Below are positions 25,202-33,961 of a stretch of DNA of 55,771 nucleotides, piece after piece. A program made the translations under genes and the position numbers. The notes under the pieces were generated by a model that searched no databases, was not told where the DNA came from, and saw nothing but the letters and a program-made list of their open reading frames with translations. Source of the stretch: Paracoccaceae bacterium (GTDB lineage Bacteria > Pseudomonadota > Alphaproteobacteria > Rhodobacterales > Rhodobacteraceae); NCBI GenBank assembly GCA_002709405.1, contig PAQV01000048.1, positions 1-55,771 of the forward strand, written 5' to 3'. Numbering within the stretch: the first letter of the stretch is position 1; each line of letters starts with the position of its first letter.

Positions 25202-25693
25202 ATGGACATGGACCAGACCATCCCCGCCCGCCCACCGGCCGCCGCCCCGGCTGCCGTCGCGGTGCCGGTCCTCTCCCGGCCGGCGCGACCCCGGGCGCTG
25301 ATCTCGCTGGTGCCGATGATCGACGTGATGCTGATCCTGCTGGTCTTCTTCATGGTGACCTCCACCTACCTAGACCTGGACATGATCCCCGCCGCCCGGC
25401 GCGGTGACACGCCCTCGGACGCGCCCACCGCCACCTCCGGAGACGGCGCCGGCGCCGGCACCCTGCTGATCCGCATCGGGGCCGACGGTCTGCCCGTCCT
25501 GCGCGGCCAGCGGCTGGACGGGCCCGCCCTGGCCGACCGGCTGGCCCGCCAGATGGCCGACGCGCCCCTGACCCAGGTGCTGCTGCTGCCCTCGCCCGGG
25601 GCCCGCACACAGGCGCTGATCTCGGTGATGGAAACGGCCACGCAGGCCGGTGTCACCCGCCTGCGCATCATCCGGCTGGAGGCCAGCCCGTGA
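25202..25693 (+). CDS. exbD: ExbD/TolR-family protein, first copy
   Basis: A 163-residue biopolymer-transport protein with a proline/alanine-rich cytoplasmic tail, one membrane span (about 38-57) and a periplasmic domain. The span begins LVPMIDVMLILLVFFM, with the conserved proton-carrying aspartate of ExbD/TolR. A GAGGGA site precedes the start. It overlaps the second exbD by four bases. Paired exbD genes are common in ExbB operons, where two ExbD chains thread the ExbB pentamer. Confidence 0.92.
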   Translation: MDMDQTIPARPPAAAPAAVAVPVLSRPARPRALISLVPMIDVMLILLVFFMVTSTYLDLDMIPAARRGDTPSDAPTATSGDGAGAGTLLIRIGADGLPVLRGQRLDGPALADRLARQMADAPLTQVLLLPSPGARTQALISVMETATQAGVTRLRIIRLEASP

Positions 25694-26106
25694 AACTTGC
25701 CCGCCCTCCGCGCCCGGCCCATGGGGAGACCATCATCGCGCTGATCGACGTGGTCTTCTTCCTGCTGGTCTTCTTCATGCTGATCGGGCGCATGGACGCG
25801 ACCGCGCCCTTCGACGTGCTGCCCCCCGTGGCCACCACCGGCCAGGACCTGCCCGCGGGCGGCGTCACCCTGTCGGTTGCAGCCGACGGCGCGCTGGCCT
25901 GGGACGGCACCGCGCTGGAAAGGCCCGACTTGCCCGCCCGCATCGCCACCGCCCTGGCCGACAAGCCCGAGCTGCTGCTGCGCATCAACGCCCACCGCGA
26001 TGCCGAACTGCGCTTCGTCCTGCCCCTGGTGGGCCTGGCCGAAGAGGCCGGCGTGACCGAAACGGTGCTGGTCGTCACCCCCACGCCGCCCGCAGGCACG
26101 CCGTGA
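25690..26106 (+). CDS. exbD: ExbD/TolR-family protein, second copy
   Basis: A 138-residue ExbD paralogue. The span TIIALIDVVFFLLVFFMLIG (about 17-36) carries the conserved aspartate, and the periplasmic part is of usual size. It starts with GTGA/ATGA-type overlap with the first exbD and its own stop overlaps the GTG of the next gene, so all four genes are tightly coupled. A heteromeric ExbD1-ExbD2 pair is likely (inference). Confidence 0.9.
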   Translation: MKLARPPRPAHGETIIALIDVVFFLLVFFMLIGRMDATAPFDVLPPVATTGQDLPAGGVTLSVAADGALAWDGTALERPDLPARIATALADKPELLLRINAHRDAELRFVLPLVGLAEEAGVTETVLVVTPTPPAGTP

Positions 26107-27905
26107 CCGCCCGGATCCTGGCCTGGCCCGCGGGGCTGATCGCCTCGGCCCTGGTCAATGCCGGGGCGCTGGCCGGGCTGGGCCTGTACCTGGCCCCGCA
26201 GCCCATCGTCGACCAACCGCGCCCCGAGACCCACCTGGATGTCGCGGCCTACCGGCTGGACCGGACCCGCGCGTCCCAGGCCGCGCCTCAGCCCAACCGC
26301 GTGCCCGAGGGCCAGGCGAGCTCTGACCCCACCGCCGCCGGTGCCCTGGCGGACGCGATCCCCGTGACCTCGGCCACCGCGCGCCCGCCCGACGTCCAGC
26401 CCCTGGCCGCCACGCCCAGCGACCTGGCGCCCGCCGATCCGGCCGACCCGCCCGCGCAGGCGCTGCCCTCGGCCGACACGGCCGGGGCCCAGATCCTGGC
26501 GACGGCCCCCAGCTTTTCGGGCCTGTCTGCGGCCGCCCCCCAGAACGCGCGACTGCCCGACACGGCCCCCACCGTCAGCCCGGTGTCTGACCTGCCGCCC
26601 CCCGCCCTGCCCGCGCGCAGCCATATCCCGGCGCCCTCGGTGATCGACCCGGCCCGGCCTTCCTTTGCCGTGGCCTCCACCGCCGAGGCCCCGGCCACCG
26701 GCCTGCCGCCCACGCGCCCTTCGCCCGAGGGGATCGACCCCACCAAGGCCGCCGCCTTCACCGCCGACGCCGCCCTGCCCGAGGCCCTGCCCGTCGACAC
26801 CGCCCGCCCGGCCTCGACCACGGCGATCGCGGCGGCGGTCGACCCGGACCCCGCCAGTTCCGCCCAACCCGCCCGGGCCGAGGCGCAATCCGCCACGCCG
26901 TCGGTCAACCGCGCCTTTCCCGCCCGGGGCCAGGCCAGCCGGGTGACCTTCGGCACCGCCCGCCTGGACAGCGCGCCTGCCATCGCCGTCACCGCGCGCC
27001 CCGCCGCACCCGAGGACCCGCGCGCTCAGCGTCTGAGCCCCGGCACTGCCCCCGCCCGGCCCCTGCCCCAGGCGGAACCGCAGGCCGTGCACATGCAGGC
27101 GTCGCTGGCCTTCGCCGGCGGAGACGGAGACATCGACCCGGTCTCGCTCGCCGCCTTCCAAAGCTTTGTCGCTCCGGGCGCGACACAGACCCAGGACACC
27201 CTGCGCGACGGGCTGCAGGGCCTATTGGCCTCGGTCCAGTGCTCGCGCCTGCAGGTCGCCTTCGACCCGGACACCGCCAGCCTGCGCCTGGATGGCCACA
27301 TCCCCGAGGACGGGCTGCGCGCGGGCATCCTCGGCGCCCTGCAGGCCGAGATGGGCGACGACATCACCGTGTCCGACAACATGGCCCTTCTGCCCCGGCC
27401 CCAGTGCGGCGCGCTGTCCGGGATCAGCCAGGTGGGCCTGCCGCAATCGACCGACCAGGCGACGAATCCCTTGCTCATCGGTGAAACGCTGCATGCCCGC
27501 GTGCTCGACTTCACCGACGGCGAGCTGATGTATTTCGACCTGACCGCGCCGGATTACGATGCCTATGTCTATGTCGATTACTACGATGCGGACGGCAACG
27601 TTCTGCACCTGTCGCCCAATGCGGACGTGCCGCTGATCTTCGCCCGGGCCGAGACCACGTTTCGCGTCGGGGCGGCCAGCCAGTCGGACCCGGGGCTGAA
27701 GCTGTTCGTGGGGCCGCCCTTCGGCCAGGAAATCGCCGTGGCCTTCGCGGCCTCGACCCCGCTGGCCGACCAGCCCCGCCCGATTGCCGAGCCGGCAGGT
27801 CCCTATCTCGACTGGCTCAAGACCCGCGTCGCCGAGGCCCGCGCGACCGATCCGGACTTCAAGGGCGAATGGGTCTACTTCTTCGTCACCACCTCGGCGG
27901 GCTAA
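26103..27905 (+). CDS. TonB-like anchored protein with BON-like and DUF4384-like periplasmic domains
   Basis: A 600-residue protein starting at GTG 26103 (GTGA overlap with exbD). The N-terminus has one membrane span (about 8-30) and is followed by about 330 residues rich in Pro, Ala and Asp, the layout of a TonB-type periplasm-spanning protein. Instead of a TonB C-terminal domain it ends in a BON-like segment (about 370-445, bounded by cysteines in VQCSRL and PQCGAL) and a DUF4384-like domain (about 455-600, with YYDADGNVLHLSPN and PFGQEIAVAFAAS). The same pair of domains forms the end of the kinase encoded at 34629-36848. A longer upstream frame overlaps exbD and is not used. The partner that it touches is unknown. 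Confidence 0.82.
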   Translation: MTARILAWPAGLIASALVNAGALAGLGLYLAPQPIVDQPRPETHLDVAAYRLDRTRASQAAPQPNRVPEGQASSDPTAAGALADAIPVTSATARPPDVQPLAATPSDLAPADPADPPAQALPSADTAGAQILATAPSFSGLSAAAPQNARLPDTAPTVSPVSDLPPPALPARSHIPAPSVIDPARPSFAVASTAEAPATGLPPTRPSPEGIDPTKAAAFTADAALPEALPVDTARPASTTAIAAAVDPDPASSAQPARAEAQSATPSVNRAFPARGQASRVTFGTARLDSAPAIAVTARPAAPEDPRAQRLSPGTAPARPLPQAEPQAVHMQASLAFAGGDGDIDPVSLAAFQSFVAPGATQTQDTLRDGLQGLLASVQCSRLQVAFDPDTASLRLDGHIPEDGLRAGILGALQAEMGDDITVSDNMALLPRPQCGALSGISQVGLPQSTDQATNPLLIGETLHARVLDFTDGELMYFDLTAPDYDAYVYVDYYDADGNVLHLSPNADVPLIFARAETTFRVGAASQSDPGLKLFVGPPFGQEIAVAFAASTPLADQPRPIAEPAGPYLDWLKTRVAEARATDPDFKGEWVYFFVTTSAG

Positions 27906-27979
27906 GCGCCTGGTACCGGCCAAATCGAACGGGATGCTTTACGGTTGGGGACACCTGTGAGCAGCCGATGTCTTTTCCC

Positions 27980-28036
27980 CGCCCGATCGCCTCCGAAGCG
28001 GGGTGGGCGGGCGGGAGCTTCGGAGGCGATCGGGCG
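27980..28036. repeat. Perfect 20-bp inverted repeat between convergent genes
   Basis: Arms at 27980-27999 and 28017-28036 are perfectly complementary over 20 bases (first arm CGCCCGATCGCCTCCGAAGC) with a 17-base GC-rich loop. It lies between the convergent ends of the TonB-like gene and the caspase-like gene. No U tract flanks it on either strand. It probably acts as a two-way transcription barrier or RNA end stabiliser. The rest of 27906-28068 shows no gene. Confidence 0.7.
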
Positions 28037-28068
28037 CGTCACCGGCCAAAAGCACACCGTATCCAACG

Positions 28069-29541
28069 TCAGCGGCACCCCCCCGACGCCCAATCCCGCA
28101 ACGCCTGCTTGAAGGCCCCGCCGAAGGGATGCGGCTTGTCCAGCGACCGTTCGGCCTGCGCCACCAGGTAGCGGCTGGCCTGTTCGCACAAGGCAGCTTC
28201 TGTCCATTGATGGCAATTGGAACAAGACTTGTTCTGCCACACCGCCTCTGGCAGCCCGGCAATCGGCGGATAGACCGGAGACCCCCGGATCACCTGCGAA
28301 ATCGACCGCCCCGACAGCTGGCTGACATCCGACACCAACGGATCGCCAAAGGCAATGACCCGAGGCTCTGCCCCTGCCGCATCCCCCAGCCGGGCCGCCT
28401 CCTGCCGAGCCATCTCGGCAAATCGGCCCGTGGGATAGCGGCCAAGGTAGGCCAGGAACGCCGCCACGGATCCGTCGGCCCGGGCCGCCGCGAACATCTG
28501 CTCCTCGGCCGTCAGGCCCGCAGATTCCGTGGCTGTCAGGCCGGCAGGACTTCCGTCCGTCGGGCCGGCAGTCCCCTCCGGCTCCACCACCTTGGCCACC
28601 GGCTGGCCATCCGGGCCCTCGCGCGCGCCGGGCGCGCGGTCGCGCATGCGTTCGGTCAGCAGCGCTTGCGCTTCGTCCGCGAAGGGACTGTTGGGATAGC
28701 TGCGCAGGAACAGGATCAGATCGACCACGTCGCCCGAGGCCTGCGCCGCCTCCCAGGCCGTCACGGCGCCAACCTCCGCCATCGCATCCACCCCGCTGCC
28801 CCCGTTGAAAATGAACTCGGACGTCAGCGAGGATGCGTCCCAGGGCGTCTGCCGCCCGCCGGTCTGTTCCAGCACAGAAATCCGCACCTCGCGGAACATC
28901 CGTTCCACCGACAGCCCGGGCCGGTTCATCTGGTCCACCATCGCCCGGGTAAAGGGGCTGTTGCCGCTGTCCCCGTCATAGGCCACCGCGCCCGGCGCCG
29001 TGGCATAGGCCAGGAACGTGCCCCTAGGCGCCTGCATCTCGGCCAGGCCCGGATCGTCGAAATCGGGGATATCCACGAAGGGATTGTTCCGGCAGGCATC
29101 CAGGATGAAGATATTGGTCCGGTTCGCGGCCGAGTACATCTGCCGCAACACCGTCTGCGCATCGACCCCCGCCAAGTCCAGGTCGGCCGCATCGTTCAGC
29201 GCCACGTCCACCGGCAACAGGTAATTCGCCCCGAAGGACTGCACCCCGTGGCCGGCGTAATAGAAGAGCCCCGTCGCATCCGCCCCTGCGCCGCGCAAGG
29301 CCCGGCCGAACTGGGCGATCGCCCGCTTCATCTCGACCTGGGAGGCATCGACCAGCAGGGTCACGTCAAAGCCCAGCCGGGTCAGGGTCGCGCCCATCAG
29401 CTGCGCATCGCTGGCCGGGTTGTCCAGCGACGACACCGAGGCATAGGCCCCGTTGCCCACCACCAGCGCGATGCGCTCCTGCGCGCGCGCCGCAAGCGAC
29501 AGGCAGGACAGACACACAACAAGCAGACCTAGTAACCGCAT
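28069..29541 (-). CDS. Secreted caspase-like (peptidase C14) protein with C-terminal CxxCH motif
   Basis: A 490-residue protein with a signal peptide (about 1-21, ending AARAQ). A caspase-fold domain (about 22-250) has the catalytic histidine in YYAGHGVQ (H98) and cysteine in FILDACRNNPF (C150). The middle is alanine-rich with short TPR/tetratrico-like helices (FLRSYPNSPFADEAQALL, FLAYLGRYPTGRFAEMARQ). Near the end NKSCSNCHQW (C440, C443, H444) is a c-type haem attachment motif, with two more cysteines after it. The ATG at 29541 follows GGGAGGG and is preferred to one at 29571. Periplasmic caspase-like proteins often sit in envelope or signalling operons. The haem motif may be real or a metal or disulfide site. 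Confidence 0.88.
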   Translation of the reverse strand: MRLLGLLVVCLSCLSLAARAQERIALVVGNGAYASVSSLDNPASDAQLMGATLTRLGFDVTLLVDASQVEMKRAIAQFGRALRGAGADATGLFYYAGHGVQSFGANYLLPVDVALNDAADLDLAGVDAQTVLRQMYSAANRTNIFILDACRNNPFVDIPDFDDPGLAEMQAPRGTFLAYATAPGAVAYDGDSGNSPFTRAMVDQMNRPGLSVERMFREVRISVLEQTGGRQTPWDASSLTSEFIFNGGSGVDAMAEVGAVTAWEAAQASGDVVDLILFLRSYPNSPFADEAQALLTERMRDRAPGAREGPDGQPVAKVVEPEGTAGPTDGSPAGLTATESAGLTAEEQMFAAARADGSVAAFLAYLGRYPTGRFAEMARQEAARLGDAAGAEPRVIAFGDPLVSDVSQLSGRSISQVIRGSPVYPPIAGLPEAVWQNKSCSNCHQWTEAALCEQASRYLVAQAERSLDKPHPFGGAFKQALRDWASGGCR

Positions 29542-29823
29542 CCGAACCCTCCCGTCCCACGGATCATGCAAGCGACGCCGGACAGGGGCAAAGCCCGGCC
29601 AAAAGCAGGCCTGTCAAACCCGCCACCAGACGCCACGATCGCGCACCTATCCCGGGACGAGGCCTCTCTACCACACAGGTCCTTCACGACCCCCTAACCC
29701 GATCCGGATCCCGAGGCGCTCCCTTTTATTACGCTATTCGTTATAAACTATATCTAAAAGGCCCAGATCTGATAGCCCTGACGAACGCGCACGACAGCGA
29801 CGCCACCCGATCCCGGATCGCCC

Positions 29824-30945
29824 ATGCACTCGTCACATCCCATGTCACATTCCATACGCAGCGTTACCCTTCGCAAGCTCTGCACCTGGGCCCGCCTGAT
29901 CCTGATGGCATTGATCACGGCCCTGGCCGCCCCGCTGGTCGCCCAGAGCCCGCGCACCACGCAGGCCATCGACCCGTTCGAACATGGCTGGACCCTGAAC
30001 GCCGGGTCCTCTCGCCTTGGGTTTGCCACCGTCAAGAACGACCGCATCGCCGAGAACAACAGGTTCGCAACCCTGTCCGGCCGGATCGAGCCGGACGGTC
30101 AGGTCCGGCTGGCCGCAGACCTGGAAAGCGTCGACACCGGGATCGATATCCGCAACGTCCGGCTGCGCTTCATCTTTTTCGAGACGTACCTCTACCGCGA
30201 GGCCGTCATAACCGCCCGCCTGGACCCGACGACCTTGTCGGCGCTGGCCCGCGATCCCAGGCTGGAGCTGACCCAGGAGATCACCCTCTCCCTGCATGGG
30301 GTCTCGCAGACGTTCCGCGTGCCGATGACCATCACCCTGCTGGACTTCGACCGGGTGGCCATCCATGCCCTGCACCCTGTACCTGTCCCGATGGACCCCT
30401 TCGGCCTGGATCCCGGGCGGCAGCAGCTGGAAAGCACGGCCAACGTCAAGATCCTGCCCCTGGTCTTCGTGACCTTCGACCTGGTGTTCCAGCGCGACCG
30501 GCCCGGCAGCCGCCCGCCCTCGGCCAGTGCCTCCCGGCAGACCGCCACCGCCGGCCCGATGAGCCGGCCCGAATGCCTCGCCCGGATCAGCGCCCTGTCG
30601 CGCCTGGGCGACATCGGGTTCGACGACACCGGATTCGACGATGCGGGCACCACCCTGGCCCCGCGCAGCGCGCGGACCTTGGACAAGCTGCATGACATCG
30701 CAACCCGCTGCGCAGCCTACCGGATCGAGATCGCCGGACACGTGGCCGACGACGGGTCGACCGCCCGGCAACGCGACATCAGCACGGCCCGGGCCCAGGC
30801 CGTGGCCGATGCGCTGATCGCCCGGGGCATCGCCTCTGACCGGCTGGTGGTCGCGGGCTACGGCGGCGCGCGCCCGATCGTTCCGAATACAAGCGATGAA
30901 AACCGCGCCCAGAACCGGCGGATCGAGTTCCGCTTGCTCAATTGA
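29824..30945 (+). CDS. YceI-like domain fused to a C-terminal OmpA domain
   Basis: A 373-residue exported protein (signal segment about 20-41). The first part resembles the YceI lipocalin-like fold: WTLNAGSSRLGFATVKND, a sulfur-free beta-rich stretch, and TQEITLSLHGVSQTF. The C-terminal part (about 255-373) is OmpA-like, with IEIAGHVADDGS and the ending NRAQNRRIEFRLLN. YceI proteins bind isoprenoid-type lipids, and the OmpA domain should tether this to peptidoglycan. The fusion is uncommon in my experience. The upstream 252-base gap (29572-29823) is shared with the divergent caspase-like gene and has an AT-rich core (about 29724-29760) that likely holds promoters. Confidence 0.85.
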   Translation: MHSSHPMSHSIRSVTLRKLCTWARLILMALITALAAPLVAQSPRTTQAIDPFEHGWTLNAGSSRLGFATVKNDRIAENNRFATLSGRIEPDGQVRLAADLESVDTGIDIRNVRLRFIFFETYLYREAVITARLDPTTLSALARDPRLELTQEITLSLHGVSQTFRVPMTITLLDFDRVAIHALHPVPVPMDPFGLDPGRQQLESTANVKILPLVFVTFDLVFQRDRPGSRPPSASASRQTATAGPMSRPECLARISALSRLGDIGFDDTGFDDAGTTLAPRSARTLDKLHDIATRCAAYRIEIAGHVADDGSTARQRDISTARAQAVADALIARGIASDRLVVAGYGGARPIVPNTSDENRAQNRRIEFRLLN

Positions 30946-31129
30946 TCAGCCGATGGCCACCCTTCGCCCGCTGGCTATTCCGCCCGGCCCTGTCACCTGA
31001 AACCAATCAAACGGCAAAATCACGGGCCAGCACGGCATTGCGCAATTTTTTGAACATCCCCTCTGGCAATTTCCGCCGATGCTGCTGATATAAAGCCTAT
31101 TGTAGCAAGATCATTATTTTGGAAGGTGC

Positions 31130-32698
31130 ATGATGCACTTGGTATTGAGTTTCCTGCCGCGGTCCACGCCGCGCCCCGTCCGTGCATCGATGGGCCGGAC
31201 AATCTGCTGGCTGATCTGCGCGCTTCTGCTTTTGCCGGCGGTCAGCGCCCAGGCCGCGTCCGACAAGCAGGCCTTGGTGATCGGCATGTCCGATTACACG
31301 ACCATCGGGCAGCTTGAAAACACCGTCAACGACGCGCGCGGTCTGGCCACGACACTGGGGGCCATCGGGTTCGACGTGACCCTGTCGCTGGATGCCGGCG
31401 GAGAGGAACTGCGCCAGCAGCTTGACGACTTTGCCTTCCGCTCGGAAACCGCCGACCTGGCACTGATCTACTTCGCCGGGCATGGGGTCGAGGTCGCGGG
31501 CGAGAACTTCATGATCCCCGTCGATGCCGATGTCCAATCGAACCTGGACGTGCAGCGCCAGTCGGTGTCGCTGAAGCAGATGCTGGCGGCGGTCGACAAG
31601 GCCCGCAAGATGCGCATCGTGATCCTCGACAGCTGCCGTGACAATCCCCTGGGCGGGGCGATCGACCTGGCCGCGGCCAGTGCCGGCGGAACGGCTGCGA
31701 CCGACCAGGCCCGCGCGCCCGGCGGCTCTGGCGGGCTGGCCCCGGCCGACCCGGACCGGGGCACGCTGGTGGCCTTTGCCGCCCGTGACGGCCAGGTGGC
31801 CCTGGATGGCGCGGGCGTGCACAGCCCCTATGCCACGGCCCTGATGGACAAGATCGTCGAACCGGGGCTGGAAATCAGCCTGATGTTCCGCCAGGTCCGG
31901 GACGAGGTGCTGGCCATGACCGGCAACCTGCAGGAACCCCACACCTATGGCTCGCTGACCGGCGTGCCCTTCTACCTGGCGGGGCCCGGCCAGGGGCAGA
32001 TCCAGGGCACCGACGGCTCCGCCCTGGACGCCTGGGCGGGCATCCGCCCCGACCAGGAGGAACAGCTTCTGGCCCTGGCCGAACAGGGCGACACGCGCTC
32101 GATGCTGGGGCTGGCCTACATGCGGCTGAACCCCAACGAAGACCGCTTCGACCCCGATGCGGCGGTCGAATTCCTGACCCGCGCGGCAGAGGCGGGGTCA
32201 CCCGAAGCCCAGTTCGAGCTGGCCAAGCTTTATGAACGCGGCCTGTCGGTGGTTGTCGATTTCGACCGTGCGCTGGAGCTGTACAACGCCGCGGCCGAGG
32301 CCGATTACGCCGATGCGATCAACGACCTGGGGTTCCTCTACTACCAAGGCGGGCTGGGCCTGCCGGCCAATCCGCCCAAGGCCATCGAGTATTTCGAACG
32401 CGCCGCCGACCTGCGCCACCCGCAGGCCCAGTTCAACTACGCCGCGCTGATCGACGACGGTCTAGTGGCCGACAAGGGGCCTGCTGACTCCGCCCAGTAC
32501 CTGTATGCCGCCCTGCGCTCGGGCAGCCCGGACGTTCTGAAGATCCTGCAGGAACGGCCCACCATGTTCAGCGCCGAAACCCGCCGGTCCCTGCAAGAGC
32601 AGCTGTCCGATTTCGGCTTCTACCAGGGCGCGATCGACGGCGACATCGGCCCGGGCACCAAGCGCGGCATCCGGCGGGCTTACGGCCTTGAGGACTAG
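31130..32698 (+). CDS. Secreted caspase-like protein with Sel1 repeats and peptidoglycan-binding end
   Basis: A 522-residue protein with an N-terminal hydrophobic signal (about 22-42). The caspase-fold domain (about 44-285) has LIYFAGHGVEV (H118) and IVILDSCRDNP (C169). Sel1-like repeats follow (about 325-460; SPEAQFELAKLYERG, YADAINDLGFLYYQG, HPQAQFNYAALIDDG). It ends in a peptidoglycan-binding-like helix set (LSDFGFYQGAIDGDIGPGTKRGI). GGAAGG lies just before two adjacent ATGs (31130 and 31133); spacing favours the second slightly. Together with the other caspase-like gene this makes a pair flanking the YceI-OmpA gene. Substrate unknown. Confidence 0.9.
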   Translation: MMHLVLSFLPRSTPRPVRASMGRTICWLICALLLLPAVSAQAASDKQALVIGMSDYTTIGQLENTVNDARGLATTLGAIGFDVTLSLDAGGEELRQQLDDFAFRSETADLALIYFAGHGVEVAGENFMIPVDADVQSNLDVQRQSVSLKQMLAAVDKARKMRIVILDSCRDNPLGGAIDLAAASAGGTAATDQARAPGGSGGLAPADPDRGTLVAFAARDGQVALDGAGVHSPYATALMDKIVEPGLEISLMFRQVRDEVLAMTGNLQEPHTYGSLTGVPFYLAGPGQGQIQGTDGSALDAWAGIRPDQEEQLLALAEQGDTRSMLGLAYMRLNPNEDRFDPDAAVEFLTRAAEAGSPEAQFELAKLYERGLSVVVDFDRALELYNAAAEADYADAINDLGFLYYQGGLGLPANPPKAIEYFERAADLRHPQAQFNYAALIDDGLVADKGPADSAQYLYAALRSGSPDVLKILQERPTMFSAETRRSLQEQLSDFGFYQGAIDGDIGPGTKRGIRRAYGLED

Positions 32699-32741
32699 GG
32701 GGCATATCCCCTGCCCGGCGCATCCTGCCGGCCGGACCGGG

Positions 32742-33617
32742 TCACAACAGCCCGGCGTTCAGCCATTCGTCCAGCTGGCGGCGGCTGATCTCGAAATGCA
32801 TGCTGTCCTCGCGCCCGAACCCGGCGCCCCAGACCCAGCCTTCCTCGTGGAAGAAATCGGCCAGGATGGTCAGGCCCAGCTGGGTGCGCCCGTCGCCCAG
32901 CGTGTCCAGCCGCCCGTCGATGTTCAGGTCGACCGCCAGCCCATAGGAATGGGTCGACAACCGGTTCTGGGTGCCCCGGATACGCCGCACGCACAGCGCC
33001 CCGGCGGTGTTGATGCGGGCGTAAAGATCCGGGTCGGCGCCTTCGACATTGGCAAAGACCCGGCGCAGGGAATCGATCGCGGGCTGCAACATGCGCACGC
33101 GGATCGGCCCGACCTGTTCGGTCACGAGTTTCGAGGCCAGGCTGACATTGGTCATCGCCTCGCAGGAATCGCTGAGCACCTCGCGCGGCCGGCCCAGCCG
33201 GGCCTCCAGGTAATCCGGTCCGGCGACCTGCAGGCCCTTGTTCACCTGGCGCCGGTTGGCGATCAGCACGACCTGGGCATAGGCGTCCAGGATGTCATTG
33301 TCGGCCCCGGTATCGGGGCGGAACCCGTCGTCCCCGGGGATGGGTGCTGCGGGCCGCGACAGGTTCGCCACGGCCGAGGACAATTCCTGCTCCAGCCGTT
33401 CCATGCGCGACTGGACGTCCTCCAGCTGCTGGCGCAGGCGTTCCATTTCGATCCGCGCCCCGGAATCGACGGCCGAGGATCCGAACCCGCCGCCCGTGCT
33501 ACCCTGGCCCGCGGACATCAGGTAGTTCATGCCGACCCAGATCACCGGCGCCAATATCAGCGCGACCGCAATGATGATTGCCGGCACAAGTCGCATGGTC
33601 GCCCGATCCCGATCCAT
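32742..33617 (-). CDS. Membrane-anchored M15-family D-Ala-D-Ala carboxypeptidase-like protein
   Basis: A 291-residue protein with one N-terminal membrane span (about 9-30), a short coiled coil (about 55-83) and a C-terminal VanY/M15 peptidase domain. The zinc ligands are visible as H223 and D230 in STHSYGLAVDLN and H274 in SMHFEIS. Such enzymes trim peptidoglycan stem peptides in the periplasm. The ATG follows GGGAGGA. It is convergent with the Sel1 caspase gene and divergent from the OmpA gene. A role in opening peptidoglycan for the T6SS or cell wall upkeep is inference. Confidence 0.9.
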   Translation of the reverse strand: MDRDRATMRLVPAIIIAVALILAPVIWVGMNYLMSAGQGSTGGGFGSSAVDSGARIEMERLRQQLEDVQSRMERLEQELSSAVANLSRPAAPIPGDDGFRPDTGADNDILDAYAQVVLIANRRQVNKGLQVAGPDYLEARLGRPREVLSDSCEAMTNVSLASKLVTEQVGPIRVRMLQPAIDSLRRVFANVEGADPDLYARINTAGALCVRRIRGTQNRLSTHSYGLAVDLNIDGRLDTLGDGRTQLGLTILADFFHEEGWVWGAGFGREDSMHFEISRRQLDEWLNAGLL

Positions 33618-33961
33618 TCAGTCCAATTCCTCCCTTGCCTTGCCGCCCGGGAAGCGCGGCGAGTTAAGCAGGTTTGCCGCCGCCTTGCCAATCACCTTTT
33701 GGCCCCTGTTATGGAACAGCGGCAGGCACCCGCCCCCCGACCGGAATTGACCGGCCGGGTCCCTACCCCCGAAGCGCGCCAATTCGCGCACCGCCCCGAC
33801 ACTGCAATCGGGGATACAATCGGGGCCAATACCACACCATTTCTGCCGGCAAGAACCGCCATAAAACCCCGGGCAAAATCATTGAGATGGCGCCCGCTTT
33901 CCGCTACGTTCGGGTTGCTTCGATTACAGTCCATTTCTTTTGTTTATAGGAGGGTTCCTTT
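33618..33961. other. Divergent intergenic region between the M15 peptidase and OmpA genes
   Basis: These 344 bases hold no convincing gene. GC content falls toward the OmpA gene (about 33900-33961), where promoter elements and the AGGAGGG ribosome site lie. A 9-base direct repeat, CAATCGGGG, occurs at 33805-33813 and 33817-33825 with a 12-base period. No clear -35/-10 pair could be assigned. Confidence 0.5.

Noticed and set aside
25668-27161. Long minus-strand frame opposite the exbD and TonB-like genes
   Set aside because: Glycine/arginine-rich shadow of a proline/alanine-rich coding region; no ribosome site or family match.
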